A DNA stretch of 32,174 nt, taken from IMG/VR virus record IMGVR_UViG_3300020146_000005, positions 1-32,174 of that record. The stretch is one strand, 5' to 3'. The stretch's first letter is position 1. Each line of letters begins with the position of its first letter. Shown here in pieces: positions 20,356 to 29,325 of this stretch. Both the position numbers and the translations under genes were made by a program. This stretch comes from a virus. Below the pieces are notes generated by a model, which was given only the letters and a program-made list of their open reading frames with translations, was not told where the DNA came from and searched no databases.

Positions 20356-20937
20356 ATGGCCCCGACAGCAGTAGCACCGGCAGGCGAGCAGACCGAGGCT
20401 TCGGTTGCCCCTGTCACCTTCATTTCGATTAGTCCGAATCAGGTGCTGACGCGCCGTCCCGAGAAATACGTGGACAACGGTTTGGGGGGCAAGGTCCGTC
20501 AGTCCTACGAGGACTGGCTTGATGCCGAGGGTCGTAAGAATCACGAGCGCGAGATTTCGGGCCTTGAGTCGATACCGGTGGACGATACACCTTGGAAGGT
20601 GGAATTCGAGAACCACATCTACGATGCAACCCACCCTGGGATCATCACTTGGCTGAGAGAACATCCACGCTTCAACGTTGTCGGGCCGAGCGGCTTCTAC
20701 GAGGAGGGGGCGGCTCCTGACGAGCCCAAGCCAACCCTTGCGGAACAGGTCAAAGCGATTGCGGAGGCGGCTGCGGAGGCGGACGTCGACAAGATCAACG
20801 AGGCGCTCCAGCTCGAGCGCGATACCCACAAACGAGTTCCGGTGATCCAGGCGGCAGAGGCCGCGCTGCGGAGCTTCGCGGGGTCCGAGTCGGACACCGG
20901 CGCAGGGGGAGACTCCAGTGCTGGTGGCCAGCCCTAG
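20356..20937 (+). CDS. Head-associated hypothetical protein, 193 aa
   Basis: ATG 20356 with GAAAGGAAG before it; upstream frame overlaps the hairpin. Residues include VTFISISPNQVLTRRPEKYV, PGIITWLREHPRFNV and an Ala/Glu helix (KAIAEAAAEADVDKINEALQ) with a Gly/Ser tail. No family recognised. Position after the coat suggests head completion or decoration. Confidence 0.6.
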   Translation: MAPTAVAPAGEQTEASVAPVTFISISPNQVLTRRPEKYVDNGLGGKVRQSYEDWLDAEGRKNHEREISGLESIPVDDTPWKVEFENHIYDATHPGIITWLREHPRFNVVGPSGFYEEGAAPDEPKPTLAEQVKAIAEAAAEADVDKINEALQLERDTHKRVPVIQAAEAALRSFAGSESDTGAGGDSSAGGQP

Positions 20938-21002
20938 CCTCGAGCTGAACACGACGCGTCGCGCGGGCCCCGAAGACCCGCGCGGCCCCCGGGGGGCTCT
21001 GA

Positions 21003-21632
21003 GTGACTCTTGAGAAGCTCCTGAAACGAGCTGAAGAGCTCTACGGGTTTGACACGGGCTCGACCGAAGCCTTGATTGAACTGTTCAACGACGCCCGCCA
21101 GGACGCGGCGCGTCTTTCTGGTTACCCCAGGAAAGTGGTCACCGCCGAACTGAATGGTGACGAGATAGAACTTCCAGAAGACTATCTGCTCGCCAGCACT
21201 GTCATTGTCGGCGGCACGCCTTTTGTGGAGTCGGATCGGATGACGGTCCGACAGTTCGAAAACGGCGAACTTCTCCCCACCGGCCCGGGCTACTGGTACG
21301 ACTACACCAACGACGAAGGCGCAACAGTTGTCAAACTGTGGCCCGAGCCGGCCTCGACTGCCAAAGTGGAATTCGAGTACATCTACTGCGGGTTGGACTG
21401 GACTTCTGGTTCCGGGGAAGAAGCCCCGGTCGAATTTCCGCGGTGGTTTCACCCGAAGCTCATCTCTTTCGTGGCCGCGGCCTACTACGAAACGGTTGAG
21501 GATAATCCTGAGCTCGCGGAAGTGGCGAAAGGGAAAGCCGAACAGGCGGTTAGCGATTTGATTCGTTACGACAATGAGCGCCAGGGTGGCGGAGCCCCGT
21601 TCCAGATTGGAATCCAGGGTTTGACATCATGA
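21003..21632 (+). CDS. Head-tail adaptor, P22 gp4-like
   Basis: GTG 21003. 209 residues: helical N terminus (LEKLLKRAEELYGFDTG, ALIELFNDARQDAARLSGYP), a beta part (KVVTAELNGDEIELPEDYLL) and a helical end (PRWFHPKLISFVAAAYYE). The LPEDY segment followed by a helical AAAYY is typical of the ring adaptors that sit on the portal in short-tailed phages. By position (after the coat, before the hub) it fits. Family call by pattern. Confidence 0.65.
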   Translation: MTLEKLLKRAEELYGFDTGSTEALIELFNDARQDAARLSGYPRKVVTAELNGDEIELPEDYLLASTVIVGGTPFVESDRMTVRQFENGELLPTGPGYWYDYTNDEGATVVKLWPEPASTAKVEFEYIYCGLDWTSGSGEEAPVEFPRWFHPKLISFVAAAYYETVEDNPELAEVAKGKAEQAVSDLIRYDNERQGGGAPFQIGIQGLTS

Positions 21633-21814
21633 AGCTGCCTAAGGGGCCCGATCAGAGGATCATCGTTTACGGCAGTGGGGACGGGGTGGTTTACGACACG
21701 GCGTATACGGATGATCAGGCTAGCGAGGCGATGAACCGCTGCGTTCGTACCTACGGTCGCCGTGCGTCGGTTCGGGCGATCCCCTCTCGTCGACGCACTG
21801 TGGAGGGGTCGTAG
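21629..21814 (+). CDS. Small hypothetical protein, 61 aa
   Basis: ATG 21629 overlaps the adaptor stop as ATGA. Residues include RIIVYGSGDGVVYDTAYTD and a basic end. No family recognised; possibly part of the tail ring. Confidence 0.5.
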   Translation: MKLPKGPDQRIIVYGSGDGVVYDTAYTDDQASEAMNRCVRTYGRRASVRAIPSRRRTVEGS

Positions 21815-23563
21815 TTGCCGGCGGTCAGGGAAAGGCAGGTCCAGTCGGAATTTCAGGATGGGATGGTCCGGCAGGGAGACCGTTCCGAGATTCCCAAAAC
21901 AGGAGCCTACGATATTCAGAATGGCTTGCTTGACGATGGGGGTGATCCTTACCGTCGAGGGGGAACAAAATACAAGTCCAACGCAGCTCTCGCGGGGACC
22001 AAGGTTGACTGGGGGTGGGATGGTTACTTCAAGGCCGGACGGCGCACCATCTGGGCTAATGATGCCTCCAACTACTTTGCGGAGTTCACTGCGAATGACG
22101 AAACCCCTATAGTTCTTAGAGAAACGGCAATCGAAAAGATTGAGCAGTCAGCCCAGCTCAAAGACATTCTCTTCATCAGTGGGGGGTTTATGTATGCGGG
22201 GGGCCGTGTTCCGGGGGTTTATTCGACGGGGAAAGTGAAAGTCACCAAAGGCTCTGCTCAGGTGGTAGGGACGGGAACCGAATTCAAAGTCAACGTTGAA
22301 CCGGGCAGCTTCTTCAAGGTCGGCGCGACCCGTACCTACGTTGTCGAAAACGTTCCATCGAACACTGAACTTGTTCTCTCTGACGCCTGGGAGGGAGAAA
22401 CCGAAGCGGAAAAGGCCTACGAAACTCGGTCACTGGCCTCCCATAGCGAATACTCGGCGTATAAAGCGTTTCAGTACATGTGTGTGTGCGCGAATCGTCT
22501 GGTGGGGATCGTGGATAACAAAATCTACTTCACGGAGGTGAACAACCCGCATACATTTACCAACTCGCTCGGGACAACTAATGTACAAGAACTCCCCCCG
22601 GGCACAAAGCCGTTTGGACTGGCGACGCTTGGTCAGACGGTGATGATCTTCACGTCGGTCGGCCTGTGGTCGCTCGAGGGCCTGGCGCTTTCGATTGTAG
22701 ACCAGAACGGAAACTCCCAGCATCGGCTTCAGCCTCTCTCGTCTGAGATCATGCTGGTGGGGGCACTTGGTCTGGCCACATGGGAAGGCCGCCTCGTCAC
22801 CCCCACCACCGGTGGCATCATACTGGTCGACGAGGTTAGCGGGCCGGAGCAGATCTCACAGCAGATTGAAGGGCACTATCAGGGCCGACTTTTGGAAGGC
22901 TGGAAAGTCGGTCAGGCGGAGGTCTTTCGCGATCACTACTTCCTCCCCCTGGTCGACCCGGCGGGGTCCGCTAAAGAAGTGCTCGTATGCCGTCTCGACC
23001 AGGGCGGTCGTCGCGGGCCCCCCTGGACCCGTTTCACGGGGCACGGCGGGGAAATCAAGGCATTCTTTTCTCGCCCGACTGAATCGCCTGGAACGGGGCT
23101 TTTGCTGGGAGGGCATGGTGCGGTTTCGCGAATCGTGAACTGCTCGAGCTACTTCACGCCCAGCCTCACCTACCGCAGGGACGCAAATGAAAGCTCGCAT
23201 AGCTTCGTTGTGGTTCCCCGGGACCTTGATACGGGTCAGCTCACCATAAACGCCGTGCGTCAGCTGAGGGTTCGAGGAGACGGCCGGGGGGAAGACGAAA
23301 CGGGTTGCAAATTGCGGGCCTTGTGGTCACGGGGGGAGACGGCCGACCTTGGGCCGGCCGACGCTGAAGACGAAGAGGGCTCCGTTTACTACTACGCCGA
23401 CGGTCAGGGTGAGTTCAGCGATGGCAATAATCCGGTGAAGTTTCGGGTCAACAAACGCTTGCGCAGGGGGCGCTTTATGGTGAAAACCGAAGGCCCCTAT
23501 TCGTCCTTTGCTTTGCGTAGTATTGAGGTTGACACGCGTCCAAGCGGAACAGGTCGGAGATGA
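21815..23563 (+). CDS. Tail hub/nozzle protein, P22 gp10-like
   Basis: 582 residues, start TTG 21815 supported by GGAGGGG just upstream. Beta-rich with repeated small blades such as GTKYKSNAALAG, GWDGYFKAGRRTIWANDA, NRLVGIVDNKIYFTEVNNP and ETVEDR-like ends; large beta-propeller tail-nozzle proteins of P22/T7-like podoviruses look similar. The order adaptor then hub then ejection proteins is as in those phages. Assignment is by size, position and composition. Confidence 0.62.
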   Translation: MPAVRERQVQSEFQDGMVRQGDRSEIPKTGAYDIQNGLLDDGGDPYRRGGTKYKSNAALAGTKVDWGWDGYFKAGRRTIWANDASNYFAEFTANDETPIVLRETAIEKIEQSAQLKDILFISGGFMYAGGRVPGVYSTGKVKVTKGSAQVVGTGTEFKVNVEPGSFFKVGATRTYVVENVPSNTELVLSDAWEGETEAEKAYETRSLASHSEYSAYKAFQYMCVCANRLVGIVDNKIYFTEVNNPHTFTNSLGTTNVQELPPGTKPFGLATLGQTVMIFTSVGLWSLEGLALSIVDQNGNSQHRLQPLSSEIMLVGALGLATWEGRLVTPTTGGIILVDEVSGPEQISQQIEGHYQGRLLEGWKVGQAEVFRDHYFLPLVDPAGSAKEVLVCRLDQGGRRGPPWTRFTGHGGEIKAFFSRPTESPGTGLLLGGHGAVSRIVNCSSYFTPSLTYRRDANESSHSFVVVPRDLDTGQLTINAVRQLRVRGDGRGEDETGCKLRALWSRGETADLGPADAEDEEGSVYYYADGQGEFSDGNNPVKFRVNKRLRRGRFMVKTEGPYSSFALRSIEVDTRPSGTGRR

Positions 23564-23793
23564 TCGGAAGGCTTAGAACAGAAAAAGATCTGGCCCGCTT
23601 CGTGAAAAAGCAGGTAGATAAGCCTGATGTGGTGCCGGCGCCCCCTCCCCCTATCGCGATCATGAAACCAGGGGTTCCGGCGGACACTGACTTTCCGCAG
23701 ACGCCGGGGGATGGTCTCTTCGGTCTGAACATTGAAAATCCCGAAGAACCGATTCTGTACGTACGAGTCGCTGGCGCTTGGAGGGAAATCTAG
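23560..23793 (+). CDS. Small protein, 77 aa, with Pro-rich linker
   Basis: ATG 23560 overlaps the hub stop as ATGA. Basic helical start, then APPPPPIAIM-like Pro-rich part and a beta end (EEPILYVRVAGAWREI). Unknown; perhaps a tail tip component. Confidence 0.5.
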   Translation: MIGRLRTEKDLARFVKKQVDKPDVVPAPPPPIAIMKPGVPADTDFPQTPGDGLFGLNIENPEEPILYVRVAGAWREI

Positions 23794-24783
23794 ATGCCCC
23801 TCTATCGCAGGCGCTACTTGCGTCGTTCGCGGCCAGGGGGGGCGGCTGCGCCCGATGCTGCTTCCGGCTCCCCGACGACTCGAACAGCGCCGCCGGCGAT
23901 TGTAGGTGCCGGGGGTGGGGTCGGTCCGCGCCGCCCGAGCCCGAAGCCGACGATTCCAGGCCAGGTTGCCGCTGGCGGGTTTACTCAGCCGCCCTTTATG
24001 ACGTATGACCCTGCTATTGAGGCACAGCGTCGAGCGGTGCAGCGCGGTCTCGAAGACAAAATCCAGGACGTTAAAACTGAGCGTCACTTCAACCGGCGTG
24101 ATTTGGCGCAGACGCTCCGAGATATCAGGACAAACACTCAGCGGAGTCGCGGTAAAATAAACCGTGAGGTTTTCCGCAGCCGCGAAGACATCAACCGTGA
24201 GTCCTCTCGTGCGCAGGAGGGGATAAACGAGCGCGAAGGTGCGGAGCGACTGGACGCGCAGCGGGCCAACCAAGACTTCGATACGCAGCTGGCCAATATT
24301 GGGCGCCAGTTCACTCAACTTGGTCAGCGCCAGGCCGAAGGGGCGAATGCTGCGGGTGTACTAGGCAGCGGCACTCAGGAAGCGTCGGCGGCGGCTCGAG
24401 CACAGAACCAGGCGCTTGCCGAGCAACCGATCGCCGTTGCTCGCCAGCGGGTCGAGGAGGATCTTGCAGCGACACTTCGCCAGCTTGGGGTGCGTCGCGG
24501 CGAGATCTCGGCGGACGCTGAAGGCGCCCTTCGCCGCCTGCTCGAAGATCAGCAGCGCGGGCTCGGTCAGCTCAAAGTCGACCGCGACCGTGAGCGTCGT
24601 CTGAACCGCCGGTCGACGGGTCGAAAAGAATTCGGATTGACGCGAGAAGCGCAGCGAGCGCGGCGCGAGGCTGCCATTACCAACCAGGACCTGATCGAAC
24701 AGCAGATCTACCAGGCGCGGCAGAACCGACCGGGGGCCATCGGCAAGACGGGCCCGAAACCAAAGAAAAAGAAGGGACGATAG
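23794..24783 (+). CDS. Coiled-coil virion/ejection protein
   Basis: ATG 23794 with GGAGGGAA. 329 residues, a basic Arg/Gly/Pro N terminus, then a long charged helical region (AIEAQRRAVQRGLEDKIQD, NREVFRSREDINRESSRAQ, RQFTQLGQRQAEGA) and a Lys-rich end (KTGPKPKKKKGR). Such long Arg/Gln helices just before large ejection genes are typical of internal virion proteins. Not assigned to a family. Confidence 0.6.
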   Translation: MPLYRRRYLRRSRPGGAAAPDAASGSPTTRTAPPAIVGAGGGVGPRRPSPKPTIPGQVAAGGFTQPPFMTYDPAIEAQRRAVQRGLEDKIQDVKTERHFNRRDLAQTLRDIRTNTQRSRGKINREVFRSREDINRESSRAQEGINEREGAERLDAQRANQDFDTQLANIGRQFTQLGQRQAEGANAAGVLGSGTQEASAAARAQNQALAEQPIAVARQRVEEDLAATLRQLGVRRGEISADAEGALRRLLEDQQRGLGQLKVDRDRERRLNRRSTGRKEFGLTREAQRARREAAITNQDLIEQQIYQARQNRPGAIGKTGPKPKKKKGR

Positions 24784-25545
24784 ATGCCGCTGCCTACCGT
24801 AGGGACCGCTGGTTTGAACACCGTGAAGCTGACACCTCAGGTTCGGAAGATTCTGCGTCGGCGGGCCCAGCGTGCGGCCCAGCGTGAATATGCACCGATC
24901 CTCGCTGCCGACCGCGCGGCGTTCGGCACTGCGAACGCGGCCTACCGCACTCAGAAGCGTTCGGTTCGGGGTGCGACGTCGATGGTGCAGAACTCCCTCT
25001 CTCAGGCGCTTCGGGGGCTGAGGGGGTCGGGATTGAAGGGATCGGCCCTGCGTCAGGTGCGCAGTGAGCTCACCTCTCGTCAGGCTGCCGCAGCGCAGGC
25101 GATTCCAGCGCTCCTGGCCGACGCCGGGGCAGAACGCGCTCAGTCGATTCAGGAGGCTAGGACGAATCTCTTGCAGGACAGAGCTCAGATGCAGTCGACC
25201 GCAGCGAGTGGGTTCAATCAGCTGCTGAAGGAGGCACGTACCGCTGGTGCCTCTACTCTGAAAGACCGCGAGAAGGGTCCGTCTAGCGAGGAGAGCGACT
25301 CCCTCAGGCAGGCCGCGCTAGCGCTTGAGCGCTCCCTGAATGAATGGGAAGAGGACCCGAAAAAACAGCGGTCGAACCCGCTTAAAAGTGACAGGGATTG
25401 GCTGGACTTCGCGGCGTTCATGGAAGAGGAGTACGAGGGCGTCAATTTAACCGATGCCGTTACCGTTATCAACCGGTTTCGCGCGCTCCAGAAAAAAGCG
25501 CGGAAAATCAAGGACGCGGTTGGCTCACCCAGTGGATGGGGATAG
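24784..25545 (+). CDS. Helical virion/ejection protein, 253 aa
   Basis: ATG 24784 directly after the previous stop. Basic helices (KILRRRAQRAAQREYAP, SMVQNSLSQALRGLRG, IPALLADAGAERAQSIQE). A likely internal virion protein by position and composition; no family seen. Confidence 0.58.
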   Translation: MPLPTVGTAGLNTVKLTPQVRKILRRRAQRAAQREYAPILAADRAAFGTANAAYRTQKRSVRGATSMVQNSLSQALRGLRGSGLKGSALRQVRSELTSRQAAAAQAIPALLADAGAERAQSIQEARTNLLQDRAQMQSTAASGFNQLLKEARTAGASTLKDREKGPSSEESDSLRQAALALERSLNEWEEDPKKQRSNPLKSDRDWLDFAAFMEEEYEGVNLTDAVTVINRFRALQKKARKIKDAVGSPSGWG

Positions 25546-25548
25546 TGC

Positions 25549-28500
25549 GTGGCCTGGGGACCAAGTCTAGCTGATGCAATCCGCGAGGTCCGCCCTCGCA
25601 AGCCGAAAAAACGCCGCCCAGAGAAGGGTGGCATTCTCGGGTGGGCTGATGTTGAGTCTAAGCCACGCACGAGTGGTGCTGGCCCGCGCGGCCCGGTCGG
25701 TGACACTGGGCGAATCACGGGGGCCGCGCGGGTTTCGGGCGCCAGTTCAGACAGTCCACTAACGGCAGCGCTTGATGCTTACGTAGGCCTGCTTCCCGAC
25801 CCGCGAGCCGGTCGCTTCCTCCCCGGCGAGGATCTAGTCGAGGACTTGCTCGAGGAATCGGGCGAGAACCTCGTCGACGTTGCAGAGGACAGCGAACTGG
25901 CAAGGGTGCTGCGCGGGGAGAATCCCGACGTTAGGGGATTTGCAAAGCCGCCCACCGACAAGGAAATCCGCGCCGTCGCGGACATTGCTGCCTTAACCCC
26001 GGCGGGTGCGGGTGTGAAAGGTGCGCTTGCAGCCAAAACGGCGTCCAAGGCGATCAAGGCCAGTCAGGCGGCGGCGGCTAAGGGTGGCGGTCGGGCGGTT
26101 AGGGCATTCGCAGGTCGTCGTGCCGGCCAGGGCGTGGTGGCGCGGACGGCATCGAAGGCTGAGCCTGCGGTCATTAAGGCCGCGAGAACGGCGGCGGTAC
26201 GACGCGGAGCCAAAGCGGCTCAGCGGTTGCCAAAGCCCGTCAGGGTTGCTGGGGGCGTTGCCGCGCGCGGGGCGACGCTCCCAGTGAAACGTCCGTTCAC
26301 CACTCCCGTTGCCGCCCAGCTTCCGGCTGCGGCCATAGCGGGTGACCCGTCCGAGCTGGGCAAAGCCTTTACGGGCGAGGGAGCCCTGGCCTCAATCGCG
26401 AGCGGGGCGGGTGAGGCAGCCTCGGCGGTTGTTCCCGGCGAGGTGGCGAAAAACCTCGTGAAAGACGCCTTCAACCTCCCGGCCGTGGTGCTGCCTTCCA
26501 CCTACCTGCCGATCGCCGGCGCTGTGGAGGCCTCCCGGGGGGATAGCTCCCGGCTGGAGAAACTGCTGAAGGAATACGAAGAGACGGGTCTGTTGCCGGC
26601 GGCCCTGCGTGGAGACGTGGCGGGGATCTCAAAAGCTCTCCGTGAACATCCTCTCTACTCCGCTCTTGAGGTTAGCGGCGGAGCGGCTGTTGCCGGACGT
26701 GGGGCAGGCGCCGTGGCTCGCGGTGCCACACGCGGCCGCGTTGGAGGCACAGCACGCCCGCCTCTGACGATTCCTGGGCTGGAGAAATACGGGAACGTGA
26801 GAGGGGTCGCGGGGAACAGGTTTGGATCAGGTGTCGGATCGCGATACAGCCCGGACCTACTTAGGCAGGGGGTGCAGCGGGCTTTGGATCGGCGCCGCGA
26901 GAGTCGTGAGGGGGGTATGTTTGCGACCCCGAGAGAGGCCGATCGGGCGCTAAGGCGACTCGGGGATCGGTTCGCCTACAAGCGAACGCAGGTGGACCGA
27001 GTGGCCCGAGAGAACATGGTCAAGGCAATGGACGATGCGAAGCCCTCGGGCCGTGCGACTCAGGCGGTTGTGGCGCAGGTGGCGCAGGGGATCGTGCGCT
27101 CACCCGAGACCTTTGCGGATGATCTGAGAACATACCGCACTCAGCTTGAGGAGATCTATAACAGTGGCTCTCTGACGAAGGCGGAGCAGAAGGGCAACCG
27201 CGATATGGTTAACCTGATCGACCGGGCGATCGAGAAGGGCGATCCCGAGGCGGCTGTGAAAAGTGCCAAGGTCTTCATCGAGCTCCACGGCGAGCAGGTA
27301 GACCGCCTAGTTAAACAGGGGTTGCTCGACCCCGAGCAGGCCACCAGGGCGGCGCTGGTTCCCTTCCTGCGGGTTTGGATGGACGGTAGCTATGGGAAAC
27401 CGAAAAACGGCGATGGGCCCCCGCAGCTATTGGACCGCGACGGGAACGCTATTTCGACGGAGGCGATTCTTGAGGAGGCTGCACGGCAAGGTGTGGAATT
27501 GCCGGGGTTCCTGACTCATCGTCCGTCGAGGAAGGCTTCGGGGGGGACCTGGTACCGGCCCTTCTTCCCCGATCGCCAGAAGCTGCCGACGGCGGCCCGG
27601 ACGGGAGCTTCGCTTGCTCGAGGTACCTACGACGCCTCTTACAAAGCGCTTGTCGAGCAGGCAGTTCGAACCCGATCGATTGCTGGAGCCACCGAGAGCT
27701 TCGATGCGATGATCCGTGAGTTTGGTATCCCGGCGGCACCGTCCATCAAGAACCTGGCGGACGCCCATGGAGCACTGCTTGACCCGGAGAAATACGGTAT
27801 GACCTTTCCCCCGGGCGTAGAGATGCAGCCGGTGCGCACCACTCCGCTGATCGGCAAGAAGCGCGAAGCTGACGCAGCGGGGCAGATCCAGGGGCTGTTG
27901 GACCCCGAGCACAACCCCGGCCTAGAGCGGTTGCCTCAGCGCCTTCTCGGAGAAATGACGTCGGAGGGGCCAGGTCCGATTGCCTTCCTTCCGCGCACTC
28001 TGGTCAAACGCCTGGAGGAACACCACGCGATGCCTAATCAGGGCGAGCGCCTGGCCGGCCTCTTGGTTAAAGGGTTCAAGGGAGCGGTCCTTCCGTTCAG
28101 CATCTCGAAACACATGGGTGACTTCGTCGACAACTGGATGAAAGTTGCCTTGTCGGGGTCGGGCCCTGGAGACATTATGTTGGGCCGAAAAGTGGCAAAA
28201 GCGCTGCCAGAGGACGCACGGGAGAGCGTGGTTAGCGGACTCGGCTTTGGCTCTGTTTCTCGGGTTCATCCGTACCGCTCAAGCAGCCAATTTAAAGGTA
28301 GCTCGCTCGAGGGGCTTGCTGACGGGCTCCACAACTTCCGCATGAAGCCAGGGCCGAAACAGGCGATCAACTTCTACATCAAGGCGCGAGACACACTGCT
28401 GGAGATCAGCTCGCGGCTCTCGGAGAGAGTTCCTCAGTATGCGGCGCTGGGGAAGGAGGCGCGTCGGGAGATCCAAGCCAAGGCGGGCCAGTGGAATCAT

Positions 28501-29325
28501 GCGCTGACTATTTCTGACAAGGCGTTCAAAGACCTGGTAGACGGATACCGTGGGACGGACGCCCAGGTAGATCTTGCGCTGGCGGTCGAGGGGCTGTTGG
28601 GTAACTGGGGTAAGAATGGCCCGAGCACGCGTAGGTGGCTTACCAACTTCATGCCTTTTTGGATGTGGGCGCGAGCCTCCTCGCGCTTTGTCCTTCTGAC
28701 CCTGCCGGCACATCACCCGATTAAGACGGGCCTGATCGCGGCGGCAGCGGAAATGACGGAGGCGGAGAGAAAGAAGCTTGGGCTGGACAAGTATGCTGAC
28801 GAACCCTACCCGGGGTACCTCCAGGGGAACGTTCCAGTTGGGGCGGGAATTACTCGGAACCTGCCCAAATATCAGTCCTTCGGCAGCTTTAGCGATTACC
28901 CCCACTTCCTCGGGGATCTCTTCTTTGCTCAGGGCTCAAGCTTCATAGATTCGCTCAAGGGCATGGACTTTACGGGTGAGCAGCTAGCTGACGAGAACGG
29001 TCGCCCCCTCAGCGAGGCCGACCGGGCCAAGGTGGCCATCCTTGCGGGCGGAGAGGCTTTCGTCCCTGGGTTTTCTCTGATGCAGTCGATAATCAGTGGA
29101 GAGACAGGGAAACTCAGTCCGGCGGCCCAGGAGCAGGACCAGGAGAAGATCAAATTTCTCCGCTCACTGAGGAACATGCAGCAGATCACGGTCCCGATCA
29201 GCGAGGACTCAGAGGGGGGCGGCAGCTCTTCTTGGGGTCGGGGTTCATCTTCTTCTGGTCCGAGCAGCTCATCTTCCAACTGGGGGCGTCCGAGCAGCTC
29301 ATCTTCTAACTGGGGGCGTCCATAA
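25549..29325 (+). CDS. Large internal virion/ejection protein, 1258 aa
   Basis: The largest gene. GTG 25549. Residues 18-33 are a tag (KPKKRRPEKGGILGWA) shared exactly with the next protein, followed by GPRGPVGDTG. Then long Ala-rich helices (about 140-300), a basic region, and a C-terminal part with LPFSISKHMGDFVDNWMKVA (near 850) and FMPFWMWARASSRFVLLTLP (near 1035-1055), amphipathic or membrane-prone. The end is Ser/Gly/Trp low complexity with a 30-bp tandem repeat. It is likely injected into the host envelope with the DNA, like large ejection proteins of podoviruses. No enzyme motif found. Confidence 0.7.
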   Translation: MAWGPSLADAIREVRPRKPKKRRPEKGGILGWADVESKPRTSGAGPRGPVGDTGRITGAARVSGASSDSPLTAALDAYVGLLPDPRAGRFLPGEDLVEDLLEESGENLVDVAEDSELARVLRGENPDVRGFAKPPTDKEIRAVADIAALTPAGAGVKGALAAKTASKAIKASQAAAAKGGGRAVRAFAGRRAGQGVVARTASKAEPAVIKAARTAAVRRGAKAAQRLPKPVRVAGGVAARGATLPVKRPFTTPVAAQLPAAAIAGDPSELGKAFTGEGALASIASGAGEAASAVVPGEVAKNLVKDAFNLPAVVLPSTYLPIAGAVEASRGDSSRLEKLLKEYEETGLLPAALRGDVAGISKALREHPLYSALEVSGGAAVAGRGAGAVARGATRGRVGGTARPPLTIPGLEKYGNVRGVAGNRFGSGVGSRYSPDLLRQGVQRALDRRRESREGGMFATPREADRALRRLGDRFAYKRTQVDRVARENMVKAMDDAKPSGRATQAVVAQVAQGIVRSPETFADDLRTYRTQLEEIYNSGSLTKAEQKGNRDMVNLIDRAIEKGDPEAAVKSAKVFIELHGEQVDRLVKQGLLDPEQATRAALVPFLRVWMDGSYGKPKNGDGPPQLLDRDGNAISTEAILEEAARQGVELPGFLTHRPSRKASGGTWYRPFFPDRQKLPTAARTGASLARGTYDASYKALVEQAVRTRSIAGATESFDAMIREFGIPAAPSIKNLADAHGALLDPEKYGMTFPPGVEMQPVRTTPLIGKKREADAAGQIQGLLDPEHNPGLERLPQRLLGEMTSEGPGPIAFLPRTLVKRLEEHHAMPNQGERLAGLLVKGFKGAVLPFSISKHMGDFVDNWMKVALSGSGPGDIMLGRKVAKALPEDARESVVSGLGFGSVSRVHPYRSSSQFKGSSLEGLADGLHNFRMKPGPKQAINFYIKARDTLLEISSRLSERVPQYAALGKEARREIQAKAGQWNHALTISDKAFKDLVDGYRGTDAQVDLALAVEGLLGNWGKNGPSTRRWLTNFMPFWMWARASSRFVLLTLPAHHPIKTGLIAAAAEMTEAERKKLGLDKYADEPYPGYLQGNVPVGAGITRNLPKYQSFGSFSDYPHFLGDLFFAQGSSFIDSLKGMDFTGEQLADENGRPLSEADRAKVAILAGGEAFVPGFSLMQSIISGETGKLSPAAQEQDQEKIKFLRSLRNMQQITVPISEDSEGGGSSSWGRGSSSSGPSSSSSNWGRPSSSSSNWGRP
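25600..25648 (+). repeat. 49-bp exact direct repeat, copy 1
   Basis: Identical to 29361-29409. Encodes KPKKRRPEKGGILGWA and lies near the start of the 1258-residue protein. Confidence 0.9.
29261..29320 (+). repeat. 30-bp tandem repeat, two copies
   Basis: Two units (29261-29290, 29291-29320) differ at one base and encode PSSSSSNWGR twice, at the end of the ejection protein. Confidence 0.85.
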
